Positions 41,058-50,604 of a stretch of 59,261 nucleotides of DNA are shown in pieces; positions within the stretch are counted from its first letter, which is position 1, and each line of letters begins with the position of its first letter. The position numbers were made by a program, and so were the translations under genes. The stretch is taken from NCBI GenBank assembly GCA_937887565.1, contig CALABS010000022.1:1-59261 (forward strand). Direction: 5' to 3'. The DNA comes from an uncultured Rhodospirillaceae bacterium. Its GTDB lineage: Bacteria > Pseudomonadota > Alphaproteobacteria > Rhodospirillales > Magnetospirillaceae. The notes below the pieces were generated by a model. The model ran no database searches. It had not been told where the DNA came from and saw only the letters and a program-made list of their open reading frames with translations.

Positions 41058-41411
41058 ATGCAGATTCCCCTCCAGATCACCTTTCACGGCATCGACCACT
41101 CGGACGCCGTCGAGGAGCGCGTCCGCGAAAAGGTGGCCAAACTGGAGCAATTCTCCGATCGCATCACCAGCTGCCGCGTGGCGATCGAGTCGCACCACAA
41201 GAACACCTCGAACCTGCACCACAAGGGTGACGGGTACGCCATCCGCATCGACGTGACCGTTCCCGGCTCCGAGCTGGTGGTCAAGCGCGACAGCGACGAG
41301 CACGAGGACGTTTATGCGGCGCTGAAGGGTGCGTTCCAGGCCATGGAGCGCCAGATCAAGGAATACGTCGCCCGCTCGCGCGGCGACGTCAAGGCGCACG
41401 CCCGCGCCTGA
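41058..41411 (+). CDS. hpf: Ribosome hibernation promoting factor (short HPF/RaiA-type)
   Basis: A 117-residue S30AE-domain protein: MQIPLQITFHGIDHSDAVEERVREKVAKLEQFSDRITSCRVAIES, then the DVYAALKGAFQAMERQIKEYV helix. GGGAG precedes the ATG. The length lacks the long C-terminal domain of Gram-positive HPF, so it is the short form that binds 30S/100S ribosomes in stationary phase. A strong terminator follows, so it is monocistronic. Confidence 0.92.
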   Translation: MQIPLQITFHGIDHSDAVEERVREKVAKLEQFSDRITSCRVAIESHHKNTSNLHHKGDGYAIRIDVTVPGSELVVKRDSDEHEDVYAALKGAFQAMERQIKEYVARSRGDVKAHARA

Positions 41412-41432
41412 TCGGCCCGTCACGGCAATGCG

Positions 41433-41462
41433 GCGGCCGGAGCGACGCTCCGGCCGCTTTTT
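41433..41462 (+). terminator. Rho-independent terminator of hpf
   Basis: GCGGCCGGAGC (41433-41443) pairs perfectly with GCTCCGGCCGC (41447-41457) around a 3-nt loop, followed by TTTTT. This is the cleanest intrinsic terminator in the window apart from the one before rimP. Confidence 0.9.
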
Positions 41463-41491
41463 GCGTGCGCCCGGGCGGTTGCCCCCCGGCT

Positions 41492-41514
41492 TGATCGAAA
41501 ATCGCGATCGATCA
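41492..41514. promoter_or_regulatory. LysR-type binding-site candidate
   Basis: TGATCG (41492-41497) and CGATCA (41509-41514) form an inverted repeat separated by 11 nt, about 70 bp upstream of the LysR gene. The arrangement fits a T-N11-A LysR box, possibly for autoregulation. Confidence 0.4.
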
Positions 41515-41585
41515 GGTTTGCCCCATTGATGCCTGGCCGCGCTTGCGCTAGAAGCGCGGGCAAACCAGAGATTTCCCGGGCATCC

Positions 41586-42443
41586 ATGAACATCGACCTC
41601 GCGCGCACGTTCCTCGAGATCGTCGAGACCGGCAACTTCAACCGTGCCGCCGAACGGCTGCGCGTCACCCAGTCCACCGTCAGCATGCGCATCAAGGCGC
41701 TGGAGGACGAGCTGGGGCGGCCGCTGTTCCTGCGCTCGAAGGCCGGCACCGAACTGACCGCCGCCGGCATGCAGTTCCGCCGCTACGCCTCGACCCTGGT
41801 GCGGGTGTGGGAACAGGCGCGCCAGGAAATCGAGTTGCCGCCCGGCTATCGCACCGTGCTCAACGTGGGCGGCCAGTTCTCGCTGTGGGACCGGCTGCTG
41901 GTGCAGTGGATTCCGTGGATGCGCACGGCGCTGCCCGACGTGGCGCTCAGGGCCGAGGTGGGGCTGTCGGACGGGTTGATGCGCCAGCTGGCCGAGGGGC
42001 TGATCGACATCGGCGTGATGTATTCACCGCAAAGCCGGCCCGGCATGGTCATCGAGAAGCTGCTGGAGGAACGCCTGGTGATGGTGTCCACCCGCCGCCG
42101 CACCGTCGCCGACTGGGACGAGGACTACGTTTTCGTGGATTGGGGCCCGGAATACCGCCAGAGCCACGGCCAGGCCTTCCCCGACCTCAAGACGCCGGCG
42201 GTGTCGGTGGGACTGGGCGCGCTGGGCCTGCAGCACATCCTGTCCTGCGGCGGGACGGGCTATTTCCCCATGCGGGTGGTCCGCCCCTATCTGGCCCAGG
42301 GCCGGCTGTCCCGGGTCGAGGACGCCCCTGAATTCCGCCGGCCGGCCTGGCTGGTCACCGCCCAGGACGACGGGCGCGGCGGCTGGTTCGCCACCGCGCT
42401 CGAAGGCCTGCGGCATGTGGCCTCGCTGGAAAGCGAGGACTGA
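41586..42443 (+). CDS. LysR-family transcriptional regulator
   Basis: A 285-residue regulator. The N-terminal winged HTH (NIDLARTFLEIVETGNFNRAAERLRVTQSTVSMRIKALEDELGRPLFLRSK) is typical of LysR, and residues about 90-280 form the ligand-binding domain with the usual two-lobe pattern. The target cannot be told: no divergent metabolic gene is adjacent, only a small convergent hypothetical. A LysR-like inverted repeat lies upstream. Confidence 0.92.
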   Translation: MNIDLARTFLEIVETGNFNRAAERLRVTQSTVSMRIKALEDELGRPLFLRSKAGTELTAAGMQFRRYASTLVRVWEQARQEIELPPGYRTVLNVGGQFSLWDRLLVQWIPWMRTALPDVALRAEVGLSDGLMRQLAEGLIDIGVMYSPQSRPGMVIEKLLEERLVMVSTRRRTVADWDEDYVFVDWGPEYRQSHGQAFPDLKTPAVSVGLGALGLQHILSCGGTGYFPMRVVRPYLAQGRLSRVEDAPEFRRPAWLVTAQDDGRGGWFATALEGLRHVASLESED

Positions 42444-42449
42444 TCCGCC

Positions 42450-42683
42450 CTACCGCAACCGGTTGCGCACGTCTTCCAGCAGGGTCAGCAGCTGGTCCTG
42501 GCCGACACCGTCGCGGGCCATCACCCGGCGCACCACCTCGTCGGACAGCAGTTCGTCCAACGACGGCTCGGCATTGCCCATGAATTCGGCCGAGCGGAAG
42601 GCGCGCATCCCGACGGGGAAGACCGGGGCCGATCCCCGGACCTCCAACGGAGCGGCGGCGGGCTTGCAGGCATTTTGAATCAT
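42450..42683 (-). CDS. Small hypothetical protein
   Basis: A 77-residue protein. The ATG at 42683 is preceded by AAGGGGG at a good distance; longer starts are possible. The N-terminal half is unstructured-looking, and the C-terminal half is acidic and helical (DELLSDEVVRRVMARDGVGQDQLLTLLEDVRNRL). No family recognised. Convergent with the LysR gene. Confidence 0.5.
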   Translation of the reverse strand: MIQNACKPAAAPLEVRGSAPVFPVGMRAFRSAEFMGNAEPSLDELLSDEVVRRVMARDGVGQDQLLTLLEDVRNRLR

Positions 42684-42880
42684 TGACGCCCCCTTCCAGC
42701 AGAAAACGTTGGAACCGACCATACAACGAATCGACTGCGACTTGTCACCCCCTCAAGAGTATCGGGTGCTCCGCCATTTGCAGTATATTTTGCACCGCCG
42801 TGACAATATTGCGGCGCAATATGCACACACTCTGAAAGATTGAAGGGACCTCACCCATATGGGTGCCGGGCGCCTGCCGG

Positions 42881-43450
42881 TCAAGCGCGCGGCATCATCG
42901 CGTGCCGGCCGAGCACCGAATCCGCCAGCAGGGGAAGGCGGCCGGGGTCGAACAGCTGGTAGTGCCACCATTCGTTGCGGTAGAAGTCCCACCCCGCCGT
43001 GGTCATGATGCCCATCAGCAGGTGGCGGTTGCGTTGCGCCTCGGGCGCGATGGCGCGGCAGCCGTGGTGGGACAGCGGCGTGAAGGCGTCGAAGCCGGTT
43101 CCCATGTCCAAAGGGCGCCCGGCGGCGTCGATCAGGGTCAAATCCACCGCCGCCCCCCGCGAATGGGGCGAGCCGCGACGGGGATCGGCCAGGAATTCCG
43201 GATCGGGGGCATGGCCCCACAGCGCCCATTGCGCCTCGGAGGGTCGGAAGGCGTCGAGGATTCGCAGCCGCAGGCCCAGCGGCCGCGCCAATTCCACTGC
43301 CCGCGCCAGCAGCATCGCCGCCTCGGGATGGAGGAAGCAGCCGGCGTCGGGGCGGTAGATCGGGCGGCCGGTGAAATTGGCGGCGGTGGCGTATTCGAGG
43401 GCGACGTCGACCTCGTGCTCGGGCGGCGCGATGGGCACCAGGGGCGGCAT
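42881..43450 (-). CDS. ddpX: D-alanyl-D-alanine dipeptidase (VanX/DdpX family)
   Basis: A 189-residue zinc peptidase. It has the VanX-type residues: ILDAFRP (R69), SPHSRGAAVD (H96, D103) and EWWHY (E160, H163). The enzyme cleaves free D-Ala-D-Ala. Chromosomal copies in Gram-negatives recycle cell-wall dipeptides and are not linked to vancomycin resistance; no vanH/vanA genes are present. No signal peptide, so probably cytoplasmic. Confidence 0.92.
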   Translation of the reverse strand: MPPLVPIAPPEHEVDVALEYATAANFTGRPIYRPDAGCFLHPEAAMLLARAVELARPLGLRLRILDAFRPSEAQWALWGHAPDPEFLADPRRGSPHSRGAAVDLTLIDAAGRPLDMGTGFDAFTPLSHHGCRAIAPEAQRNRHLLMGIMTTAGWDFYRNEWWHYQLFDPGRLPLLADSVLGRHAMMPRA

Positions 43451-43511
43451 GGGCTCTCCTGAGGGGCGGCGGGCTTTCCACGTGGACGAGGGCGAAGTAT
43501 AAGCTCGACCG

Positions 43512-44165
43512 ATGAAGATTCTCGCCCTCGATTCCGCCACCTCCGCCTGTTCCGCCGCCGTCTGGGCCGACGGGCGGGTGATGGCGCGCCGCCATGCCGA
43601 GATGGCGCGGGGCCAGAGCGAGGCGCTGGTCCCCATGGTCGCCGAGGTGATGGCCGAGGTCGGCCTGGGCTTCGCCGACCTCGACCTGTTGGCGGTGACC
43701 GTCGGGCCCGGCGCCTTCACCGGCATCCGTATCGGCCTCGCCGCCGCCCGCGCCCTGGCCCTGGCGGCCGGCCTTCCCCTGGCCGGCGTCTCCACCCTGG
43801 AGGCGGTGGCGGCGGCGGCCCCGGCCGACGGCCGGCCGCTGCTGGTGGTCCTCGATTCGAAACGCGAGGAGGTCTGGGCGCAGGCGTTCGGCCCTGATCG
43901 CACCCCATTGACCGAGCCGGCGGCGCTGGCCCCGGCCGAGGCCGCCGCCCTGGCCGGGCCCGCCTGGACAGTGGCCGGCGACGCGGCGGCGCTGGTGCTG
44001 CCGCTGCTGCCCGGCGCCGCGGCCTGCCCGGCCCGGCTTCCCGACGCCGCCGTGGTGGCGGCCCTGGCCGCCGCCCGCTGGCCGGCCGGCGCCACCCTGC
44101 CGCCCGAGCCGCTATACCTGCGTCCGGCCGACGTCACGCTGCCGCCGTCATGCCCGTCGAACTGA
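43512..44165 (+). CDS. tsaB: tRNA threonylcarbamoyladenosine biosynthesis protein TsaB
   Basis: A 217-residue ASKHA-fold protein that partners TsaD in t6A37 modification of ANN-decoding tRNAs. Signature: ILALDSATSACSAAV, ARGQSEALVPMVAEV and VTVGPGAFTGIRIGLAAARALA. The stop overlaps the rimI start region by 16 nt; tsaB-rimI is a common pair. Confidence 0.95.
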   Translation: MKILALDSATSACSAAVWADGRVMARRHAEMARGQSEALVPMVAEVMAEVGLGFADLDLLAVTVGPGAFTGIRIGLAAARALALAAGLPLAGVSTLEAVAAAAPADGRPLLVVLDSKREEVWAQAFGPDRTPLTEPAALAPAEAAALAGPAWTVAGDAAALVLPLLPGAAACPARLPDAAVVAALAAARWPAGATLPPEPLYLRPADVTLPPSCPSN

Positions 44166-44611
44166 GTCCCGCCGCCCAGGTGCATGCCGACCTGCTGGCC
44201 GGCATGCACCGGGTCTGCTTCGCCGAGCCGTGGTCGGCGGGATCGTTCGTGTCGCTGTTGGGCCTGCCCGGAACCGCCGGCCTGATCGCGGTGGCCGAGG
44301 GCTCGCTGACCCCCAGCCTGGGCGAGACGGGACCGGCCGGATTCGTGCTGTGGCGGACGGCGGCGGGCGAGGCCGAGATCCTGACCATCGCGGTGCTGCC
44401 GCCCTGGCGCCGGGCCGGGCTGGGCGGGCGCCTGCTGGATGCCGCCCTCGACGCCGCCCGCGCGGCCGGTGCCGGCGAGATGTTCCTCGAGGCGGCGGCC
44501 GGCAACGCCGCCGCCCTGGCGCTCTACGCGGGCAGGGCATTCACCCGCGTCGGAATCCGCAAGGGATATTACGCCGGCGAGGACGCGGTCACTCTGCGCC
44601 GCGATCTTTAG
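44150..44611 (+). CDS. rimI: Ribosomal-protein-alanine N-acetyltransferase (RimI-type)
   Basis: A 153-residue GNAT acetyltransferase. Motif A is AEILTIAVLPPWRRAGLGGRLLDAAL, and the C-terminal LEAAAGNAAALALYAGRAFTRVGIRKGYY matches RimI. Expected to acetylate the N-terminal Ala of ribosomal protein S18. It starts inside tsaB, indicating coupled translation. Confidence 0.9.
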   Translation: MPVELSPAAQVHADLLAGMHRVCFAEPWSAGSFVSLLGLPGTAGLIAVAEGSLTPSLGETGPAGFVLWRTAAGEAEILTIAVLPPWRRAGLGGRLLDAALDAARAAGAGEMFLEAAAGNAAALALYAGRAFTRVGIRKGYYAGEDAVTLRRDL

Positions 44612-44863
44612 TCAGCTTTTCTTGCGGATCGTCAATAAATGAACGCCGTCGCCGCCCTCGCCGTCCTCGGCGGCCAGGGATTCCACCACGTGCCCCAGTT
44701 CGGCCAGCGACCGCGGCACGTTTTCCAACGGCTCGCGCCCCTTGAGCCGGATGCGGGCGACGCCGCCGGCCGGCATCTTCTCGACCAGCAGTTTGGCGCG
44801 CACGAAGGTCATCGGGCAAACGTCGCCCGTGATGTCGAGAAAGTAGTCCGTCGACCCAGTCAT
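44612..44863 (-). CDS. TusA/SirA-family sulfur-carrier-like protein
   Basis: An 83-residue protein with the TusA core: DITGDVCPMTFVRAKLLVEKMPAGG (active-site-like Cys in CPM) and LKGREPLENVPRSLAELGHVVE. Classical TusA has CPxP; here the second Pro is replaced, which occurs in TusA relatives used in other sulfur relay routes. Divergent from mucR and tail-to-tail with rimI. Specific pathway unknown. Confidence 0.8.
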   Translation of the reverse strand: MTGSTDYFLDITGDVCPMTFVRAKLLVEKMPAGGVARIRLKGREPLENVPRSLAELGHVVESLAAEDGEGGDGVHLLTIRKKS

Positions 44864-44896
44864 GCTTTTCCGTCTTTCCATTTTTTGCAAACGATG

Positions 44897-44925
44897 TTGC
44901 CAGACCCCGTTAAAAGAATTATATA
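44897..44925 (+). promoter_or_regulatory. Promoter of mucR
   Basis: TTGCCA (44897-44902) and TATATA (44920-44925) with 17 nt spacing, in a locally AT-rich stretch. Predicted leader about 29 nt with GGAGG (44945-44949) before the ATG. Confidence 0.6.
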
Positions 44926-44960
44926 CGCGGCGTTATTCGTTTCCTGGAGGCTTGCTCTAG

Positions 44961-45386
44961 ATGTCGGAGCGTTCGAACAATAGCGACCTGCTGGCCCTGA
45001 CCACCCAGATCGTGTCGGCCCATGTGGGCAACAATACCGTGCAGGTCGCCGACCTTCCCCAGCTGATCAACGAGGTCTACAAGACCTTGTCCTCGGTCGG
45101 CAATGCTCCGGCAGCGCCCGAGCGCCCGCAGCCGGCGGTGCCGGTCAAGAAGTCGGTGACCCCCGAGTACATCATCTGCCTCGAGGACGGCAAGAAGCTG
45201 AAGATGCTGAAGCGCCACCTCAAGACCGCCTACAACATGACCCCCGAGGAATACCGCGATCGCTGGGGCCTGCCGGCCGACTACCCGATGGTGGCTCCCA
45301 ACTACGCGCAGCACCGCTCCAGCCTGGCCAAGAAGATCGGCCTGGGCACCAAGCCGCGCAAGCGCGCCACCAAGCGCGCCGGCTGA
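44961..45386 (+). CDS. mucR: MucR/Ros-family transcriptional regulator
   Basis: A 141-residue regulator with a C-terminal Ros-type zinc finger: YIICLEDGKKLKMLKRHLKTAYNMTPEEYRDRWGLPADYPMVAPNYAQHRSSLAKKIGLG. As in MucR proteins, the second ligand is Asp (CLED) rather than Cys. The N-terminal ~60 residues mediate oligomerisation. MucR binds AT-rich DNA and controls exopolysaccharide, motility and cell-cycle genes in alphaproteobacteria. Confidence 0.95.
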   Translation: MSERSNNSDLLALTTQIVSAHVGNNTVQVADLPQLINEVYKTLSSVGNAPAAPERPQPAVPVKKSVTPEYIICLEDGKKLKMLKRHLKTAYNMTPEEYRDRWGLPADYPMVAPNYAQHRSSLAKKIGLGTKPRKRATKRAG

Positions 45387-45408
45387 CGGTTCGGCCACGA
45401 TGGCGAGA

Positions 45409-45445
45409 GGCGTCGCGGGCGGAGCTTACGCACGCGGCGCCTTTT
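45409..45445 (+). terminator. Terminator of mucR
   Basis: GGCGTCGCG (45409-45417) pairs with CGCGGCGCC (45433-45441, one T-G wobble), followed by TTTT. The likely fur promoter overlaps its 3' side. Confidence 0.55.
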
Positions 45446-45455
45446 GGTTTATGAT
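45426..45455 (+). promoter_or_regulatory. Candidate promoter of fur
   Basis: TATGAT (45450-45455) is a good -10 box; TTACGC (45426-45431) 18 nt upstream is a weak -35. It overlaps the mucR terminator hairpin. Confidence 0.35.
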
Positions 45456-45487
45456 CTGAGCCCGTTGCCATGAACCAAGGGACAGGC

Positions 45488-45922
45488 ATGCCTCCGTCGC
45501 GAATTGAACAGCGCTGCATCGAGAAGGGCATGAAGATGACCGACCAGCGTCGGGTCATCGCGCGCGTGCTCTCCGAGGCGGAAGACCATCCCGATGTCGA
45601 GGAGGTCTATCGCCGCTCGACGCAGATCGATCCTCGCATTTCCATCGCCACCGTCTACCGCACCGTCCGCCTGTTCGAGGAGGCCGACATCCTGGAGCGG
45701 CACGATTTCGGCGATGGCCGCGCCCGCTACGAGGAATCGCCCAGCGAGCATCACGACCACCTGATCGACGTGCAGTCGGGGCGGGTGATCGAATTCACCA
45801 GCCCGGAGATCGAGGCCCTGCAGCGCGAGATCGCGCGGCGCTACGGCTATCGACTGGTCGGCCACAGACTTGAGTTGTATGGCGTGGCGCTGGCTCCTGG
45901 GGATAAACCCGAGAACAAGTGA
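45488..45922 (+). CDS. fur: Ferric uptake regulator family protein
   Basis: A 144-residue Fur protein (ATG at 45488, with AAGGGAC upstream; the ATG six codons earlier is an alternative). Winged HTH: CIEKGMKMTDQRRVIARVLSEAEDHPDVEEVYRRSTQIDPRISIATVYRTVRLFEE. Metal site: ESPSEHHDHLIDVQSGRVIEF. The structural CxxC zinc motif is absent, as in many alphaproteobacterial Fur/Mur proteins, so the metal sensed (Fe or Mn) is uncertain. It is 18 bp upstream of olsB. Confidence 0.9.
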   Translation: MPPSRIEQRCIEKGMKMTDQRRVIARVLSEAEDHPDVEEVYRRSTQIDPRISIATVYRTVRLFEEADILERHDFGDGRARYEESPSEHHDHLIDVQSGRVIEFTSPEIEALQREIARRYGYRLVGHRLELYGVALAPGDKPENK

Positions 45923-45940
45923 CCGCCTGCGCGAGGACAC

Positions 45941-46750
45941 ATGGGATCGCCGGTAAAGGTTGAGGAGGGGGCCGCGGGCCTCGAGGTCCGGCTCGCCGCC
46001 AGCGCGGCCGAGATCGCCGCCGCGCAGGCGCTGCGCTATCGCGTCTTCTACGCCGAGATGGGCGCCAAGCCCAGCGCCGAGATGGAGGCCCGCGGGGTCG
46101 ATTTCGACGATTTCGACGCCGTCTGCGACCACCTCTTGGTCATCGACCCCGCCAAGGGCGCCGGCGCCGCCGGCGTCGTCGGGACCTACCGCCTGATCCG
46201 CCGCTCGGTCGGCGAGGCCTTCGGCCGCTTCTACACCGCCGGCGAATACGACATCGCCAAGATCCTGGACAAGGGCGGCAATTTCATGGAGTTGGGCCGC
46301 TCCTGCGTGGACTCCGCCTACCGCAACCGCTCGACCATGAACCTTTTGTGGGCGGGCATCGCCAACTATGTCTGGGACAACGGCATCGATCTGATGTTCG
46401 GCTGCGCCTCGCTGCCCGGCACCGATCCCGACAAGCTGGCCGCCCAGCTGGCCTATCTCCACCACCACCACCTGGCGCCCGAGGACATCCGGCCGCGCGC
46501 CCTGCCCGACCTCTACGTGGACATGAACCGCATGCCCACGGAGGCCATCGACCCGCGCCGGGCGCTTCGCGAACTGCCGCCGCTGGTCAAGGGCTACCTG
46601 ATGCTGGGGGGCTTCATCGGCGACGGCGCCGTCATCGACCACCAGTTCAACACCACCGATGTCTGCGTCATGGTCAAGACCGAGCTGGTGACCGAGAAAT
46701 ACGCCAAGCATTACGACCGCACCGCCCGCGACGTGCTCGCGACCTCGTGA
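45941..46750 (+). CDS. olsB: L-ornithine N(alpha)-acyltransferase
   Basis: A 269-residue GNAT-like acyltransferase: AQALRYRVFYAEMGAKP, DFDDFDAVCDHLLVID, GNFMELGRSCVDSAYRNRSTMNLLW and FGCASLPGTDPDKLAAQLAYL. It adds a 3-hydroxyacyl chain from ACP to ornithine, the first step of ornithine-lipid synthesis. It overlaps the olsA start (TGATG) and follows fur closely. Confidence 0.9.
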   Translation: MGSPVKVEEGAAGLEVRLAASAAEIAAAQALRYRVFYAEMGAKPSAEMEARGVDFDDFDAVCDHLLVIDPAKGAGAAGVVGTYRLIRRSVGEAFGRFYTAGEYDIAKILDKGGNFMELGRSCVDSAYRNRSTMNLLWAGIANYVWDNGIDLMFGCASLPGTDPDKLAAQLAYLHHHHLAPEDIRPRALPDLYVDMNRMPTEAIDPRRALRELPPLVKGYLMLGGFIGDGAVIDHQFNTTDVCVMVKTELVTEKYAKHYDRTARDVLATS

Positions 46751-47604
46751 TGGTCAGCCCCGTCGTCGCCACCTTCCGCCTCGCCGCCTTCGTCCTGTGG
46801 ACGCTGGCGGCGCTGGTGCCCTATGTGCCGCTGCTGGCAGTGGGATGGAAAGGCTGCCCGGCCTATGTGCGCGGCTATTTCAAGGTGGTGGCCCGCATCT
46901 GCGGCCTGCGGGTCGTCGCCGAGGGGGCGCCCATCGAGACCCGGCCGCCGGTGCTGTTCGTCGCCAACCATGCCAGTTACATCGACATCATCGTGCTGGG
47001 CTGCCTGCTCGAGGCGCGCTTCGTCGCCAAGAGCGAGGTGGCCGGCTGGCCCGGCTTCGGCTTCCTGTCGCGGATGGCGCGCGCCGTCTTCGTGGACCGC
47101 CGGCGCGGCGGCACCGCCCGCGAGCGCGACCTGCTGCGCCGCTGCCTGGAGGCCGGCGAATCCCTGATCCTGTTCCCCGAGGGCACCAGCAACGACGGCA
47201 ACCGCGTGCTGGCGTTCAAGAGCTCGCTGTTCGCCGCCGCCGAGGGCCCGGTGGGCGGCGAGGCGATCCGGGTGCAGCCGCTGTCGGTGGCCTATACCCG
47301 CCTCGACGGCATCCCCATGGGCCGGGCGCTCCGGCCCTTCTACGCCTGGTACGGCGACATGACCATGGCCGGCCACCTGCTGCGCTTCCTGGGGCTGGGC
47401 CGCGCCACCGCCGAGGTGGTGTTCCACCGCCCCGTCACCCTGGGCGACTTCAAGGACCGCAAGGCGCTGTCCAACCACTGCCGCGACGTGGTCGCCCACG
47501 GCGTCGTCCTGGCCCTGGCCGGCCGCTGGGGGGACTTCCCGCCCGAGCCGCAGCCCGGCCTGCTGGCGGCGCCGCTGCCGCTGTCGCCGGAGACGGAAGC
47601 GTGA
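46750..47604 (+). CDS. olsA: Lyso-ornithine lipid O-acyltransferase (PlsC family)
   Basis: A 284-residue acyltransferase with an N-terminal membrane helix (about 8-32). PlsC motifs are NHASYID (HX4D), FPEGTSNDGNRVLAFKSSLF and PLSVAYTR. It would O-acylate lyso-ornithine lipid; the pairing with olsB makes this more likely than a phosphatidic-acid route. Overlapping stop/start codons show coupling. Confidence 0.9.
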   Translation: MVSPVVATFRLAAFVLWTLAALVPYVPLLAVGWKGCPAYVRGYFKVVARICGLRVVAEGAPIETRPPVLFVANHASYIDIIVLGCLLEARFVAKSEVAGWPGFGFLSRMARAVFVDRRRGGTARERDLLRRCLEAGESLILFPEGTSNDGNRVLAFKSSLFAAAEGPVGGEAIRVQPLSVAYTRLDGIPMGRALRPFYAWYGDMTMAGHLLRFLGLGRATAEVVFHRPVTLGDFKDRKALSNHCRDVVAHGVVLALAGRWGDFPPEPQPGLLAAPLPLSPETEA

Positions 47605-47643
47605 AATCGCCGCGCAAGGGAGGGGGGACCCGGCCCGCGATCC

Positions 47644-47671
47644 TTGACTCCTGCGCCCCCGATGCTAGGTT
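47644..47671 (+). promoter_or_regulatory. Candidate promoter of the miaB operon
   Basis: TTGACT (47644-47649) and TAGGTT (47666-47671), 16 nt apart, about 80 nt before the miaB GTG. Confidence 0.4.
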
Positions 47672-47750
47672 TCTGGGTGCAACCGGGCGGAACCATGGCG
47701 GTCCCGCCCCATTCGCTTGTAGGCGGCGAAGGGCCGCCCGCTGAACGACA

Positions 47751-49078
<1,328 letters not shown>

Positions 49079-49088
<10 letters not shown>

Positions 49089-50062
49089 GCGGGGCGCTGT
49101 CCGACGAGACCACGGTGGTGCGCGAATTCGCCGACAACATTCTGCTGCAGGCGGTGTTCGGCCCCCACAACGCCAATCTGGAACGCATCGAGTCGCAGAT
49201 GGGCGTGGCGCTGAACGCGCGCGGCAACTCCATCGCCATCTCGGGCAGCGCCGAATCGGCCCGCGACGCCGGCGCGGTGCTGGACGGCCTTTACGACCTC
49301 GCCCGCCGCCAGGGCCACCTGGAGACCGCCGACGTGGACGCCGCCGTGCGCATGAGCCGCCACGTCCCCGCCCCCGACGAGGACCTGGTGCTGCGCACCC
49401 GCAAGCGCCACATCGCCCCGCGCACCCCCACCCAGGCCGACTACCTGAAGGCGCTCAACCACCAGGACCTGGTGTTCGGGCTGGGCCCGGCCGGCACCGG
49501 CAAGACCTATCTGGCGGTCGCCAAGGCGGTATCCATGATGATCAGGGGCGAGGTCGACCGCATCATCCTGTCGCGCCCGGCGGTCGAGGCCGGCGAGCGG
49601 CTGGGCTTCCTGCCCGGCGACCTCAAGGAGAAGGTCGATCCCTATCTGCGGCCGCTCTACGACGCGCTCTACGACATGCTGCCCGGCGACCAAGTGGTCA
49701 AGAAGCTGGCCGCCGGCGAGATCGAGGTGGCGCCGCTGGCCTTCATGCGCGGCCGCACCCTGGCCAATTCGTTCATCATCCTGGACGAGGCCCAGAACAC
49801 CACCAGCGTGCAGATGAAGATGTTCCTGACCCGCATGGGCGAGGGCTCGCGCATGGTCATCACCGGCGACCTGTCGCAGATCGACCTGCCGGGCGGGGTG
49901 CGGTCGGGCCTCAAGGACGCCATCGACATCCTGGACGCCATGACCGGCGTGTCGTTCATCCGCTTCACCGACAAGGACGTGGTCCGCCACGACCTGGTGA
50001 CCCGGATCGTGCGCGCCTACGACAAGGCCGACCGCGACCGCAAGGGAGAGCCGGCGCCGTGA
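49079..50062 (+). CDS. ybeZ: PhoH-family ATPase (YbeZ)
   Basis: A 327-residue protein: KH-like N-terminal region, then a P-loop GPAGTGKT (about 136-143) and the Walker B FIILDEAQNTT. YbeZ works with YbeY in rRNA maturation. It overlaps miaB and ybeY at both ends, within the conserved miaB-ybeZ-ybeY-ybeX-lnt operon. Confidence 0.95.
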
Positions 50063-50604
50063 CCGCCGAGATCGACGTGGCCGAGATCGACGTGACCGTC
50101 GCCTGCCCGGCCTGGACCGAGGCCTTGCCCGACGCCGAGGACCGCTGCCGCCGCCTCGCCGCCGCCGCCCTGGGCGCCGGCGATCTCGCCGACCACGAGG
50201 CGGTCGAGCTGTCGCTGGTGCTGGCCGACGACGCCACCGTCCGCGAGCTGAACCGCACCTGGCGGGCCCAGGACAAGCCCACCAACGTGCTGTCCTTCGC
50301 GGCCCTGGACGACGACGGCGCCCCCACCGTTCCCGGCGCCCCGCTGATGCTGGGCGACGTGGTGCTGGCCTACCAGACCTGCGCGGTCGAGGCGGTCGAG
50401 CAGGGCAAGCCGCTGGCCGACCATCTGGCCCATCTGGTCGTGCACGGCGTGCTGCACCTGTTGGGCTACGACCACGAGGAGGACGAGGCCGAGGCCGAGG
50501 AGATGGAGCGGATGGAAACCGCCATTCTCGCCGCCTTCGGCATCCCCGACCCCTATTCCCCCCAGCCATTGTCCCCCGCCGAAGGAGGGCGACGAGGACC
50601 ATGA
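50059..50604 (+). CDS. ybeY: Endoribonuclease YbeY
   Basis: A 181-residue metalloprotein with HGVLHLLGYDHEED, the H-x3-H-x5-H zinc motif of YbeY, and NRTWRAQDKPTNVLSF. It acts in 16S rRNA 3' processing and ribosome quality control. The GTG start overlaps the ybeZ stop (GTGA). Confidence 0.96.
   Translation: MTAEIDVAEIDVTVACPAWTEALPDAEDRCRRLAAAALGAGDLADHEAVELSLVLADDATVRELNRTWRAQDKPTNVLSFAALDDDGAPTVPGAPLMLGDVVLAYQTCAVEAVEQGKPLADHLAHLVVHGVLHLLGYDHEEDEAEAEEMERMETAILAAFGIPDPYSPQPLSPAEGGRRGP

Noticed and set aside
42881..43450. Vancomycin-resistance determinant (vanX)
   Set aside because: No vanH, vanA or vanRS genes; Gram-negative chromosomal copies function in dipeptide recycling.
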